Part shown: one piece after another, positions 40,958-50,759 of the stretch
Layout: each line of letters starts with the position of its first letter
How positions within the stretch are numbered: position 1 is the first letter of the stretch
From: Gammaproteobacteria bacterium
Lineage (GTDB): Bacteria; Pseudomonadota; Gammaproteobacteria; GRL18
Assembly (NCBI GenBank): GCA_026994225.1
Contig: JALWRI010000088.1
Span: 63,458-127,457, forward strand
Length of the DNA stretch: 64,000 nt
Direction of reading: 5' to 3'
Made by a program: the position numbers and the translations under genes
Notes under the pieces: generated by a model
Databases searched by the model: none
What the model saw: only the letters and a program-made list of their open reading frames with translations
What the model was told of the DNA's origin: nothing

Positions 40958-41446
40958 ATGGGTGGTATGACTCGCTTTTTTAAAAGTTTATTCTTAGTTG
41001 AACTATTGAAAGGCATGCGTTTGACCGGACGGTATTTGTTTAGTAAAAAAATTACTGTGCAATATCCCGAGGAAAAAACACCACAATCACATCGTTTTAG
41101 AGGAAAACATGCATTACGGCGTTATGCGAATGGTGAAGAACGTTGCATTGCCTGTAAGTTATGTGAAGCGGTATGTCCTGCTTTGGCAATCACCATTGAA
41201 TCTGAACAAAGAGACGATGGCTCTCGTAGAACAACCCGTTATGATATTGATTTAAGCAAATGTATTTTTTGTGGCTTTTGTGAAGAATCTTGTCCTGTTG
41301 ATTCAATAGTAGAAACACGTGAGTATGAATATCATGGTGAAACACGTGAGGATTTGTTAATGACAAAAGAAAAGTTATTAGCAATGGGGGATAAATATGA
41401 GGAAGAAATTGCGGCAGATCGTGCTAAAGATGCAATCTATCGTTAA
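40958..41446 (+). CDS. nuoI: NADH-quinone oxidoreductase subunit I
   Basis: This 162-residue protein carries two [4Fe-4S] ferredoxin motifs: C63, C66, C69, C73 ([12 protein letters not shown]) and C102, C105, C108, C112 ([12 protein letters not shown]), the N6a and N6b clusters linking NuoG to NuoB. The N-terminal amphipathic helix contacts NuoH. GGGAG precedes the ATG. It lies 14 bp before nuoJ. Confidence 0.97.
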   Translation: MGGMTRFFKSLFLVELLKGMRLTGRYLFSKKITVQYPEEKTPQSHRFRGKHALRRYANGEERCIACKLCEAVCPALAITIESEQRDDGSRRTTRYDIDLSKCIFCGFCEESCPVDSIVETREYEYHGETREDLLMTKEKLLAMGDKYEEEIAADRAKDAIYR

Positions 41447-41460
41447 GGTGAGTAAATAAT

Positions 41461-42078
41461 ATGACAGAGGCAATCATTTTTTATCTTTTTTCTACCGTAG
41501 CGGTCGTTTCTGCATTAATGATGATAAGTGTACGTAATCCAGTACGAGCAGCTTTCTATTTAGTGTTAAGTTTTTTTGCTAGTGCCATAATTTGGTTATT
41601 ATTACAAGCTGAGTTTTTGGCCATTGTTTTGGTATTAGTGTATGTAGGTGCTGTTATGGTACTATTCCTGTTTGTGGTCATGATGCTGGACTTAAATATA
41701 GTTGAAAAAGAGAGTGGTTTTACTCGTTATTTTCCTATTGGTATTATGCTAGCTGCAATTACCTTCTTCTCTATTTATTATGTTTTAGGACAAAAAGAAA
41801 GTGGTATGGATGTTTTTCAATCTCAACCTTTGTCAACGGCTGCAAGCCATGTAGAAGGATATAGTAATACTAAAGAACTAGGTAAGTTATTGTATAGTGA
41901 ATATGTCTATGCTTTCGAAATTGCAGCAATGCTTTTATTGGTTGCGATTGTAGCAGCGATTTCTTTAACCTATCGTCGTCGACCTAAGACCAGACATCAA
42001 AACCCTGATTTACAGGTATCTGCACGGCATGAAGATAGAATACGTATCGTTAAAATACCAGTAGAGGAGAGGAAATAA
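41461..42078 (+). CDS. nuoJ: NADH-quinone oxidoreductase subunit J
   Basis: This 205-residue protein has five membrane helices. The family motif is [18 protein letters not shown] at about 60-77, in the helix that changes conformation during turnover. The hydrophilic C-terminal tail of about 45 residues is basic and variable. nuoK begins 1 bp downstream. Confidence 0.96.
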   Translation: MTEAIIFYLFSTVAVVSALMMISVRNPVRAAFYLVLSFFASAIIWLLLQAEFLAIVLVLVYVGAVMVLFLFVVMMLDLNIVEKESGFTRYFPIGIMLAAITFFSIYYVLGQKESGMDVFQSQPLSTAASHVEGYSNTKELGKLLYSEYVYAFEIAAMLLLVAIVAAISLTYRRRPKTRHQNPDLQVSARHEDRIRIVKIPVEERK

Positions 42079-42079
42079 T

Positions 42080-42385
42080 ATGTTGACATTAACGCACTTT
42101 CTTGTTCTTGCTGGATTATTAATGAGTATAGGATTAGCGGGTATTTTTATTAATCGAAAAAATATTATTATTTTACTGATGTGTGTGGAATTAATACTAT
42201 TGGCTGTGAATTTGAATTTTATTGCATTTTCACATTATTTGGGTAATGTAGAGGGGCAAATTTTTGTATTTTTTATTCTGACTGTTGCAGCGGCAGAGGC
42301 AGCGATTGGTTTGGCTATTTTAGTAGTATTATTTCGGCGCAGACAAAGTATTAATGTCGATGAGCTTGACTCCTTAAAGGGATAA
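42080..42385 (+). CDS. nuoK: NADH-quinone oxidoreductase subunit K
   Basis: This 101-residue MnhC-like protein has three helices. The two membrane glutamates of the proton path are visible, one in [17 protein letters not shown] and one in [15 protein letters not shown]. It is an antiporter-like small subunit of complex I. It is packed between nuoJ (1 bp) and nuoL (2 bp). Confidence 0.97.
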   Translation: MLTLTHFLVLAGLLMSIGLAGIFINRKNIIILLMCVELILLAVNLNFIAFSHYLGNVEGQIFVFFILTVAAAEAAIGLAILVVLFRRRQSINVDELDSLKG

Positions 42386-42387
42386 AG

Positions 42388-44376
42388 ATGGAAAATAATT
42401 TAGTAGAACAAGATATGAGTATATATCTGGCAATCGTCCTTGCTCCCTTAATGGGTGCAATTATTGCGGGGGTGTTTGGACGTTATATTTCACGTACTAT
42501 GGCACATCAAGTAACAATAGTGGGGGTCGCTATTTCTGCAGCATTATCTTTATTGGTTTTTAAGCATTTTGCTTTAGAGGATATGACAACTATTAATGAG
42601 ACTATCTATACCTGGATGGTTAGTGATGGGTTACATTTAGAAGTGGGGTTTTTAATTGATAAATTAACGGCAATGATGATGGTTGTCGTTACTTTTGTTT
42701 CTTTGATGGTACATATTTATACCATTGGCTATATGCATGATGATAGTGGCTATAAACGTTTCTTCAGTTATATCTCCTTGTTTACTTTTTCTATGTTAAT
42801 GCTGATTATGGCAAATAATTTTGTACAATTATTTTTTGGTTGGGAGGCAGTTGGTTTAGTTTCCTATTTATTGATTGGCTTTTGGTATACAAGAGAAACC
42901 GCTATTTATGCAAATTTGAAAGCCTTTATTGTTAATAGAGTGGGCGATTTTGGTTTTATATTAGGTATAGCACTTGTTGCTATGACGTTTAATAGCCTGG
43001 ATTATCAAGATGTCTTTGCAGCGAGTACCCTACATACAGAAAGCACTATCGCTTTATTTCCTGGTACGCACTGGTCAACGATTACGGTAATATGTTTATT
43101 ATTATTTATTGGGGCAATGGCAAAATCAGCACAAGCACCTTTGCATGTTTGGTTACCCGATTCAATGGAAGGTCCAACACCTATATCAGCGTTAATTCAT
43201 GCTGCAACGATGGTAACGGCAGGTATTTTTATGGTGGCAAGAATGTCTCCGTTATTTGAATTATCACCTGTGGCATTAAACTTTATCTTGTTAATTGGTG
43301 CAGTAACAGCCTTTTTTATGGGGTTATTAGGTATAGTACAAAATGATATTAAACGTGTTATTGCTTATTCTACCTTATCACAACTAGGTTACATGACAGT
43401 AGCTTTGGGTGCTTCTGCGTATGCAGCCAGTATTTTTCACTTAATGACTCATGCCTTTTTTAAAGCGTTATTATTTTTGGCTGCCGGATCGGTTATTATA
43501 GCAATGCATCATGAGCAAGATATTCGTAAAATGGGGGGAATACGTCATTATATGCCTATTACCTGGATCACTTTTTTATTAGGTACGTTAGCTCTAATTG
43601 GTACGCCCGGGTTTGCAGGTTTCTTTTCTAAAGATAGTATTATTATGGCCGTACATGCTTCACAATTACCAGGGGCTAATATTGCTTATTTAGCTATCTT
43701 ATTGGGTGTTTTTATTACTGCATTTTATAGTTTTCGTTTATATTTTTTGGTTTTTCATGGTCAACCAAGAATGGATCATCATACTAAAGCAGATTTGCAT
43801 GAAACACCTAAGGTCGTTACCGTACCACTTATTTTATTAGCGATACCATCGGTGCTAATTGGTGCATTATTTGTTGCTGATATGGTATTTGGTGACTTTT
43901 TTGGTGCTGCTATTATGGTATTGCCGGAACATGATGTGTTAGCAACGTTAGCGAAAGATTATCATGGTATCATTGCAATGGTACTACATAGTTTTAAATC
44001 ATTACCTTTTTGGTTGATGTTAGCTGGTATAATGAGTGCCTGGTATTTATATATGGTTAATCCATCATTGCCTGAAAAATTATCTCAACGTTTATTAATA
44101 ATACATAAGGTATTGTTAAATAAGTATTATTTTGATGACATAAATAGCACTGTTTTTGCAGGTGGTGCTAGACAGTTAGGAACATTTTTATCACGTTTTG
44201 GTGATACGCAGGTAATTGATGGTTGGTTTGTCAATGGTTCTGCAAAATTGGTTGCCTGGTTTTCGAGTATTATCAGACATATTCAATCCGGTTATTTATA
44301 TCACTATGCATTTGCCATGATGTTAGGTTTAGCGACACTGTTGGTTTTATTGCTTACTACAGTGATTTCTCACTAA
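42388..44376 (+). CDS. nuoL: NADH-quinone oxidoreductase subunit L
   Basis: This 662-residue antiporter-like subunit has about 16 helices. Visible proton-path elements are the TM5 glutamate in LFFGWEAVGLVSYLLIGFW, the TM7 lysine region AKSAQAPLHVWLPDSMEGPTP, and FFSKDSII in the second half. The C-terminal part forms the long lateral helix that spans the membrane arm. The start at 42388 places 11 hydrophilic residues before a second Met that could also initiate. Confidence 0.97.
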   Translation: MENNLVEQDMSIYLAIVLAPLMGAIIAGVFGRYISRTMAHQVTIVGVAISAALSLLVFKHFALEDMTTINETIYTWMVSDGLHLEVGFLIDKLTAMMMVVVTFVSLMVHIYTIGYMHDDSGYKRFFSYISLFTFSMLMLIMANNFVQLFFGWEAVGLVSYLLIGFWYTRETAIYANLKAFIVNRVGDFGFILGIALVAMTFNSLDYQDVFAASTLHTESTIALFPGTHWSTITVICLLLFIGAMAKSAQAPLHVWLPDSMEGPTPISALIHAATMVTAGIFMVARMSPLFELSPVALNFILLIGAVTAFFMGLLGIVQNDIKRVIAYSTLSQLGYMTVALGASAYAASIFHLMTHAFFKALLFLAAGSVIIAMHHEQDIRKMGGIRHYMPITWITFLLGTLALIGTPGFAGFFSKDSIIMAVHASQLPGANIAYLAILLGVFITAFYSFRLYFLVFHGQPRMDHHTKADLHETPKVVTVPLILLAIPSVLIGALFVADMVFGDFFGAAIMVLPEHDVLATLAKDYHGIIAMVLHSFKSLPFWLMLAGIMSAWYLYMVNPSLPEKLSQRLLIIHKVLLNKYYFDDINSTVFAGGARQLGTFLSRFGDTQVIDGWFVNGSAKLVAWFSSIIRHIQSGYLYHYAFAMMLGLATLLVLLLTTVISH

Positions 44377-44409
44377 TATTGCTTACTTAGAAATTAAGGT
44401 ATTTAATAC

Positions 44410-45969
44410 ATGTTTGCTAATTTACCTCTCCTTAGCCTTGCCATTTGGACACCTATTTTAGGAGGTCTTGCTGTATTGGCTATTGGTAATAAAAACAGAG
44501 ATAACAATAATGCAATTGAAGCAAAAGTATTTGCATTATTAATTGCTATATTAACCTTTATACTGACTGTTCCTTTGTATGTATTATTTAATTTAGATAC
44601 GGCTGCTATGCAGTTTGTTGAAAAAACAGCATGGATTGCATTATTTAATATTAATTATTATCTGGGTATAGACGGTATTTCTATGCCACTGATTATTTTA
44701 ACCAGTTTTATCACCATTATTGTAATACTGGCTGGCTGGGGATCGATCAAAGATAAAGTGGCGCAATATTTATCTTGCTTTTTGATTATGGAAGGTCTGA
44801 TGATTGGCGTGTTTGCAGCCTTAGATGCTATTTTATTTTATGTATTCTGGGAAGCTATGTTAATCCCCATGTTTTTAGTGATAGGAATTTGGGGAGGGCC
44901 TAATCGTATTTATGCTACCTTAAAGTTTTTTATTTATACTTTTTTAGGCTCAGTATTAATGCTGGTAGCGTTACTTTATTTACATCTAAATTCAGGTATT
45001 GGAGATACGGGGGTAGGTAGTTTTTCTATTTTGGATTTCCATCAAGTTCAATTATCATTAACAGAACAGCGTTGGATTTTTATTGCCTTTTTAATTGCTT
45101 TTGCAGTAAAAGTACCAATGTGGCCAGTGCATACCTGGTTACCTGATGCCCATGTGGAAGCCCCTACAGGGGGATCTGTTATTTTAGCAGCTATTATGTT
45201 AAAGCTCGGAGCGTATGGTTTCTTACGTTTTAGCTTACCTATCACACCTGATGGCAGTGCATCATTATCCTTTATGATGATTATGTTATCATTAATAGCA
45301 GTAGTATATATTGGTTTTGTAGCATTAGTGCAGCAGGATATGAAAAAATTAATCGCTTATTCTTCTATTTCACATATGGGATTTGTCACACTAGGATTTT
45401 TTATTCCGTGGGCGATTTTTTCTGTAAATAATAACTGGAATGGAGCGGTAATGGGGATTGAAGGTGCAATGGTACAGATGATCTCACACGGTTTTATATC
45501 CGGTGCGATGTTCTTATGTGTAGGGGTATTATATGATCGTTTACATTCACGTATGATCAAAGATTATGGTGGTGTGGTAAATACGATGCCTACCTTTGCT
45601 GCTTTTATGTTGTTGTTTGCTATGGCTAATGCGGGCTTACCTGGTACCTCGGGTTTTGTTGGTGAGTTTATGGTTATCATTAGTGCATTAAAAGCAAACT
45701 TTTGGTATGCATTTTTTGCTGCATTGACGTTAATTATTGGTGCATCGTATACCTTGTGGATGGTTAAACGTGTTATTTTTGGTAGCGTAATACATGCTAC
45801 TGTAGCAGGTTTACATGATATTGATAAACGTGAATTAGGTATATTATCAGTATTAGCACTTATGGTATTGTTTTTTGGTGTATATCCTGCACCACTGATT
45901 GATGTCATGCATAGTTCAGTTGAACACCTGGTAGAACATATTAGTATTTCTAAAATACCAACTGAGTAG
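44410..45969 (+). CDS. nuoM: NADH-quinone oxidoreductase subunit M
   Basis: This 519-residue antiporter-like subunit has 14 helices. It contains YYLGIDGISMPLIILT, the glutamate in FYVFWEAMLIPMFLVIG, the lysine region AVKVPMWPVHTWLPDAHVEAPT, and GLPGTSGFVGEFMVI. It is one of three proton-pumping subunits of complex I. It is 33 bp after nuoL and 27 bp before nuoN. Confidence 0.97.
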   Translation: MFANLPLLSLAIWTPILGGLAVLAIGNKNRDNNNAIEAKVFALLIAILTFILTVPLYVLFNLDTAAMQFVEKTAWIALFNINYYLGIDGISMPLIILTSFITIIVILAGWGSIKDKVAQYLSCFLIMEGLMIGVFAALDAILFYVFWEAMLIPMFLVIGIWGGPNRIYATLKFFIYTFLGSVLMLVALLYLHLNSGIGDTGVGSFSILDFHQVQLSLTEQRWIFIAFLIAFAVKVPMWPVHTWLPDAHVEAPTGGSVILAAIMLKLGAYGFLRFSLPITPDGSASLSFMMIMLSLIAVVYIGFVALVQQDMKKLIAYSSISHMGFVTLGFFIPWAIFSVNNNWNGAVMGIEGAMVQMISHGFISGAMFLCVGVLYDRLHSRMIKDYGGVVNTMPTFAAFMLLFAMANAGLPGTSGFVGEFMVIISALKANFWYAFFAALTLIIGASYTLWMVKRVIFGSVIHATVAGLHDIDKRELGILSVLALMVLFFGVYPAPLIDVMHSSVEHLVEHISISKIPTE

Positions 45970-45996
45970 TCATTTATAGATTGCATAGGAAAAATA

Positions 45997-47448
45997 ATGT
46001 CTGTTACTCCTGATTTATTACCTGCTACGGCAGAAATATTTGTTTTAATTATGACCTGTATTATTTTAGTAGTGGATACATTTACACCTGAAAAATACCG
46101 TGCTTCCAGCTACATATTGACACAAGGCACATTATTAGGTGCATTATTAATTACTATTGGATTGTATACAGAACAAAGCATTGTTACTTTTCATAATACG
46201 TTTATTCTTGATCCGTTAGCATCAATGCTAAAAGGTATTATCTATATTGTTGTTTTTGCTGTTTTGATTTATTCGAAACATTTTTTACAACAGCATAAAA
46301 TGTTCAAGGGGGAGTATTTTGTTTTGATGTTGGCCAGCGTCTTGGGAATGATGGTGATGGTTTCAGCATATAGCTTTGTTACTTTGTATTTAGGCCTGGA
46401 ATTATTATCATTATCTTTGTACGCTATGATTGCCATGCAAGATCAAGCTAAATCTGCACCTGAAGCAGCAATGAAATATTTTGTATTAGGTGCAATGGCA
46501 TCTGGTCTACTGCTTTATGGTATGTCAATGATTTATGGTGCAACCGGTACGCTGCATTTGGCAGAAATTCAAACAAATATACTAGATAAATTTGAAACAC
46601 ATAGTTTATTATTAAGTTTTGGTTTAGTCTTTATTATTGTAGCAGTCGCTTTTAAGTTAGGTGCAGTACCTTTTCATATGTGGGTACCTGATGTGTATCA
46701 TGGTGCGCCGACTGCAGTCACAATATTTATTGGTAGCGCACCAAAAATTGCCGCATTTGCTATGTTATTTCGCTTATTAGTAGATGGTTTGGAAAGTTTA
46801 CATACCTCTTGGCAAGATATATTAATTATTTTAGCTATATTATCTATGGCGGTGGGGAATATTATCGCTATAGCACAAACGAATATAAAAAGAATGTTAG
46901 CATACTCTACAGTCGCACATGTAGGATTTATTTTATTGGGTATTTTAAGCGTTTCTCAAAGTGGTTATAGTGCTTCAATGTTTTACACCATTACCTATAC
47001 CATTATGGCTGTAGGGGGATTTGGAATGGTTTTATTATTAAGTCATAAAGGCTTTGACGCAGAACGTATTTCTGATTTTAAGGGGTTATCTACCCGTGCG
47101 CCCTGGTTTGCCGTTATGATGATGATTTTTATGTTCTCAATGGCAGGTGTACCGCCATTTTTAGGTTTCTGGGCTAAGTTATTGGTGTTAAAGGCCGTAG
47201 TCGTGGAAGCTGATATGGTATGGTTGGCAGCTATTGCAGTATTTTTCTCTATTATTGGTATCTTTTATTATCTACGCATTATTAAATTTATGTTTTTTGA
47301 TAAAGCAGAAGATAGTGAACATTTGACTATTACACAAGGAATGGCAGTAACTATGAGTATTAATGGTGTAGTGGTGCTGCTATTAGGATTATATCCGGGT
47401 ATTTTATTAACCTATTGTGTGCAGGCTATTACCCATGTTATTCAATAA
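45997..47448 (+). CDS. nuoN: NADH-quinone oxidoreductase subunit N
   Basis: This 483-residue antiporter-like subunit has 14 helices. Motifs include YLGLELLSLSLYAMIAMQ, the lysine region AFKLGAVPFHMWVPDVYHGAPT, and the closing AGVPPFLGFWAKLLVLKA. It is the last of the 14 complex I genes. A DUF2818 gene follows 18 bp downstream, where other gammaproteobacteria often have rimP-nusA-infB. Confidence 0.97.
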   Translation: MSVTPDLLPATAEIFVLIMTCIILVVDTFTPEKYRASSYILTQGTLLGALLITIGLYTEQSIVTFHNTFILDPLASMLKGIIYIVVFAVLIYSKHFLQQHKMFKGEYFVLMLASVLGMMVMVSAYSFVTLYLGLELLSLSLYAMIAMQDQAKSAPEAAMKYFVLGAMASGLLLYGMSMIYGATGTLHLAEIQTNILDKFETHSLLLSFGLVFIIVAVAFKLGAVPFHMWVPDVYHGAPTAVTIFIGSAPKIAAFAMLFRLLVDGLESLHTSWQDILIILAILSMAVGNIIAIAQTNIKRMLAYSTVAHVGFILLGILSVSQSGYSASMFYTITYTIMAVGGFGMVLLLSHKGFDAERISDFKGLSTRAPWFAVMMMIFMFSMAGVPPFLGFWAKLLVLKAVVVEADMVWLAAIAVFFSIIGIFYYLRIIKFMFFDKAEDSEHLTITQGMAVTMSINGVVVLLLGLYPGILLTYCVQAITHVIQ

Positions 47449-47466
47449 TTTACTGATCTATTTGCT

Positions 47467-47763
47467 ATGAATGGGTTACTTTTTGTTTTGACCTTTATAG
47501 CAGCTAATCTTCCGTGGCTGACTGAACGGCGTTTTATCTTTTTTTCTGCTCCTAAAGAGGGGAAAAAGCATAGTATACGGTTTTTTGAGTGGCTATGCTT
47601 TTACTTCTTGATGTTATTATTGGTTACTATGTATGAAAAAAAGCGGTTTGGCGTTATACATTCCCAGGATTGGGAATTTTATGCGATTACCGTTTGTTTA
47701 TTCATGGTCTTTTCTTTTCCTGGTTTTGTTTACCACAATGATTTACGTAAATATTTATCTTAG
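47467..47763 (+). CDS. DUF2818 family small membrane protein downstream of nuoN
   Basis: This 98-residue protein has an N-terminal helix (about 3-20, containing the family-like AANLPWLTERRFIFF), a second helix (about 43-58), and a third helix with WEFYAITVCLFMVFSFPGFVY. This matches my memory of DUF2818 proteins, which sit directly after nuoN mainly in betaproteobacteria. Position and size suggest a role tied to complex I, but no function is established. It lies 18 bp after nuoN and is probably the last gene of the operon. Confidence 0.8.
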   Translation: MNGLLFVLTFIAANLPWLTERRFIFFSAPKEGKKHSIRFFEWLCFYFLMLLLVTMYEKKRFGVIHSQDWEFYAITVCLFMVFSFPGFVYHNDLRKYLS

Positions 47764-48132
47764 CTTGTGATACTTCTACTTCTCCGCTACTAAAAATATA
47801 AACTAATCTACGCCAAGCAGCTTAATCTAAACCTATTCACATCGTTAACATGATTGCAATGGTTGCCCACTGTCTTACTAATGTACGTTATTGTCTGGTG
47901 GGCTATTAACGTGTCTAGACTATATTGCTCTAAATCTAAATAAAAAATACTACCACTTATCAATAAATTGTATGCGTTTATCGGAAAATATTTTTCTGAT
48001 TTATGATTTAATCTATAATATGGGTAAAGGGTTAAGTAACGGTAATTGACTGACAGTAAATTGAACAAAAAGCTCATGCAATTTTGCTCCTTTAGAGGCG
48101 GGTAATTAACATTATAGACATTTGTTAGCAGA
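47764..48132 (+). other. 369-bp intergenic region before the minor-pilin operon
   Basis: I find no gene here. An open frame on the minus strand (47808-48191) runs through it but overlaps fimT and resembles nothing. The best promoter-like element is TATAAT at 48014-48019, about 115 bp before fimT, without a convincing -35. GCCCAC at 47865-47870 can pair with GTGGGC at 47898-47903 across a 27-base loop, too loose to call. I see no clear sigma54 GG-N10-GC pair. The region probably holds the pilus operon promoter. Confidence 0.5.
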
Positions 48133-48702
48133 ATGGAAAAGAATAATATGCAAAAACAGTATGCTTTTACATTAATTGAATTAATGATCACTATGGTAAT
48201 AATTACTATTATGGTAACAGTAGCATTACCCGCTTACCAGAATATGCTGATGGATAATCGTTCTATTTCTCAAGTTAATGAACTTATTGGTGTACTTAGT
48301 TTGGCTCGTAGTGAAGCAATTAAACAGCATGCAACAATAACTATATGTGCGAGTGCTGATGGTAAAGCCTGTAGCGGAAGTGGTGATTGGAGTCAAGGGT
48401 GGATTGTGGAAATGGCATCAGGGGCATGTAATAAAGTATCACCTGATCCTGAATGTATACAACAAAAAATAGCGCCATTAGGGGATAATGTTACTACGGC
48501 AACTAAAAGTATTCTAACTTTTACTAGTTTGGGGGATATTTCTGGTGGTGCATTAAGTTTTGTTATTTGTCAAAATAATAAAGAAGCAAGTAAAGCCCAG
48601 GCAGTAAATGTAGAAGTTTCTGGTTTTGCATATACTGCAACAGATATTGATGATGATGGTATTGTCAATGATGTAAATGGGGGGAATGTTTCATGTCTAT
48701 AA
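48133..48702 (+). CDS. fimT: Type IV minor pilin, FimT/FimU (GspH) family
   Basis: This 189-residue prepilin-like protein has a short basic leader, then AFTLIELMITMVIITIMVTVALPAY, the pilin N-terminal helix with E5 (residues about 11-35). The residue before the processed Phe is Ala rather than the usual Gly. The GspH-type part follows with LARSEAIKQHATITICAS. Cysteines at about 78 and 85 could form a disulfide. It begins the cluster fimT-pilV-pilW-pilX-pilY1-pilE. An alternative ATG at 48148 has GGAAAAG upstream and would give a shorter leader. It overlaps pilV by 10 bp. Confidence 0.9.
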   Translation: MEKNNMQKQYAFTLIELMITMVIITIMVTVALPAYQNMLMDNRSISQVNELIGVLSLARSEAIKQHATITICASADGKACSGSGDWSQGWIVEMASGACNKVSPDPECIQQKIAPLGDNVTTATKSILTFTSLGDISGGALSFVICQNNKEASKAQAVNVEVSGFAYTATDIDDDGIVNDVNGGNVSCL

Positions 48703-49280
48703 TAAGAAAAAAATACAACATATCGCAACGTCCACGGGGCTTTACTTTATTAGAAGTATTAGTAGCTGTCTTTATTTTATCAGTAGGTTTATTAGGTATT
48801 GCTAATTTACAAATGTTAGGATTAACATATAACCAAAATGCTTACTACCGTTCTCAGGCGATACAACTTGCCTATGATATAACGGAACGGATGCGTATGA
48901 ATCAAGATGGGGTAGATGCAGCTGCATACGATAATATTACCTTAACCTCTCTTCCTGGTGAGGTAGATTGTAATAACTCTGCTTGTGATGCTAGTCAGTT
49001 GGCTTCCTATGATTTATATCAATGGGCGGTACGAATTTTTGGTATTGATCAAAATAGTAATGGTAATTATAGCGATAGTGGTGATATTTATCCGGCTTTA
49101 CCGAATATAACAGGTATCGTAACGACTGCAAAAATTACCAATAATGGCAGTAAATTATTTACTATCATGTTAAGTTGGGGCGAAAAAGAGGGAGCGGATA
49201 AAACTAAAACAGCAGAAAAAGATTTACTGTTTGCTGAAAATTTTGTACAGCGTAGTGTTGAGGTGTATTTACAATTATGA
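48693..49280 (+). CDS. pilV: Type IV pilus minor pilin PilV
   Basis: This 195-residue prepilin has a leader ending in RPRG, cleaved before FTLLEVLVAVFILSVGLLGIANLQ (residues about 17-40). It then has the PilV-typical YRSQAIQLAYDITERMRMN segment. It is part of the minor-pilin priming complex that starts pilus assembly and links PilY1 to the tip. It overlaps fimT by 10 bp and pilW by 4 bp, so translation is coupled along the operon. Confidence 0.93.
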   Translation: MSIIRKKYNISQRPRGFTLLEVLVAVFILSVGLLGIANLQMLGLTYNQNAYYRSQAIQLAYDITERMRMNQDGVDAAAYDNITLTSLPGEVDCNNSACDASQLASYDLYQWAVRIFGIDQNSNGNYSDSGDIYPALPNITGIVTTAKITNNGSKLFTIMLSWGEKEGADKTKTAEKDLLFAENFVQRSVEVYLQL

Positions 49281-50269
49281 ATAAACTAATACATAAGTAT
49301 CAAGGTTTTTCCATCACCGAAATATTGGTTACTATGGTAATAGGGTTGGTATTGATGACTGGAATAATTAATATTTTTATCGGTAGCAAAAGAACCTATA
49401 AGATGAACGATGAACTGGTTCATTTTCAAGAAAACGGGCGATATATTGTAGAGCGTATGGGTATTGAATTACGTATGGCAGGGCATGCTGCTTGTGTTGA
49501 TATACAAGAGCGAGGTATTAACTTTACTAGTGCCTTTGATGATGATTCAATACGTTTTTATCGGACACCTGTAAATGGTTTTGAAGGGGTTATTAATCCT
49601 TCTCTACCTACTGCTGCATCTGGAATGAATACAGGTAAGCTGAGTCCAACTCCTATTTCTGGTTCTGATATTATTTCTATTCAATATGCGTCTAAAGATA
49701 TTGTACAGATGAGTGAAGATATGTCCACAGCGAGTGATGCCATTAAAGTAGATAACAGCAGCGGAAAATTAGGAGTAGTAAATAATAATGAAATATTATT
49801 AGTGGCAGATTGTCGTGATGCTGATATTTTTTTAGTAGGGGGTGCATCAGAAAATGCAGGTATAGTAACGATAGATCCTCAATACAATTTAACTAAACCC
49901 TATGCGAAAGATGTGGATGGTATGTGGCCTACAGTAATGCGTTTTGTTTCTAATACTTATTTTGTAGCACCCGGAACATCAGGTAATGCGTTATATCGCC
50001 GTGATAATATTAATGATAAGACGGTAAAACTTTTTGATGGGATTGAAACTATGGATGTGTTATACGGTGTTAATACTGGGGCTGGAACACAATATATGGA
50101 TGCAAATACTGCTTTAGCATTGATGGATAATGTGGAAAGTGTGCGAGTAGAATTTATTTTACGATCTTTAAATAAAGTGGAGATAGTAAAAGCCAGCGAG
50201 ACAGTGAAAGAATATATTTATCGTCCATTTGTTGCAACAGTTAAATTACGCAATAGGGGGGTAATATGA
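49277..50269 (+). CDS. pilW: Type IV pilus minor pilin PilW
   Basis: This 330-residue prepilin has a leader ending YQG before FSITEILVTMVIGLVLMTGIINIF, followed by the PilW signature FQENGRYIVERMGIELRMAG. The large C-terminal domain has few cysteines and ends in TVKLRNRGVI, as PilW proteins do. It works with PilV, PilX and FimU in the priming complex. It overlaps pilX by 4 bp. Confidence 0.93.
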   Translation: MNKLIHKYQGFSITEILVTMVIGLVLMTGIINIFIGSKRTYKMNDELVHFQENGRYIVERMGIELRMAGHAACVDIQERGINFTSAFDDDSIRFYRTPVNGFEGVINPSLPTAASGMNTGKLSPTPISGSDIISIQYASKDIVQMSEDMSTASDAIKVDNSSGKLGVVNNNEILLVADCRDADIFLVGGASENAGIVTIDPQYNLTKPYAKDVDGMWPTVMRFVSNTYFVAPGTSGNALYRRDNINDKTVKLFDGIETMDVLYGVNTGAGTQYMDANTALALMDNVESVRVEFILRSLNKVEIVKASETVKEYIYRPFVATVKLRNRGVI

Positions 50270-50745
50270 TGAAACGACAACAATTTAGTTTTGAAGAGAG
50301 GGTGAGGCAGCGTGGAGCAGTATTATTTATCAGTATGATGTTATTATTAGTGATGACGGTTTTAGGTTTTTCAGCGATGAAAAATGCAACATTGGAAGCG
50401 AAAATAGCAAATAATTTCAATCAACGTAGTGTAACATTTCAAGCAGCTGATAGTGCATTAAAAAATATGTCAATTAAAGAGGTAGCAAAAGAGGCATTGG
50501 TTTCTACAAGTAAGGTTTCCCAAGATAAAACTGTTACGATGCCAAAAAGTGGGTTAATAAGCACTGGACGGGTACGTTATTTAAGTTCTGCTCCTGCTAT
50601 GGGAACATCACTGGGTTTATTTACTACCTACCATTTTAATTTTACGGGGAAAGGGGTAATACCTAATCCAGAAGATAATAGTAAAAATATTTCTCGCATC
50701 CTAGTGTCTAAAGGTGGCTATATTTTTGCTCCAAAATCTAATTGA
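50266..50745 (+). CDS. pilX: Type IV pilus assembly protein PilX
   Basis: This 159-residue protein has a prepilin-like N-terminus QRGAVLFISMMLLLVMTVLG at about 15-34, followed by AMKNATLEAKIANNFNQRSVTFQAADSAL, the PilX N-terminal domain pattern. As usual for PilX, the fifth position lacks the glutamate of other pilins (AVLFI). It helps connect PilY1 to the minor pilins. pilY1 starts 14 bp downstream. Confidence 0.92.
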   Translation: MMKRQQFSFEERVRQRGAVLFISMMLLLVMTVLGFSAMKNATLEAKIANNFNQRSVTFQAADSALKNMSIKEVAKEALVSTSKVSQDKTVTMPKSGLISTGRVRYLSSAPAMGTSLGLFTTYHFNFTGKGVIPNPEDNSKNISRILVSKGGYIFAPKSN

Positions 50746-50759
50746 GTTAGCAGGTTAGA

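Noticed and set aside
45564-45986. A 140-codon minus-strand open frame inside nuoM
   Set aside because: It lies wholly opposite the conserved end of nuoM and has no ribosome site or recognisable domain.
47844-47910. Loose inverted repeat GCCCAC/GTGGGC flanked by GTTAAC/TTAAC
   Set aside because: The stem is only 6 bp, the loop 27 bases, and no T-run follows. It is not convincing as a terminator, operator or attachment site.
47808-48191. A 127-codon open frame on the minus strand across the pre-fimT gap
   Set aside because: It overlaps the fimT start on the other strand, shows no recognisable domain, and is rich in Tyr, Asn and Leu as expected for chance frames in AT-rich DNA.
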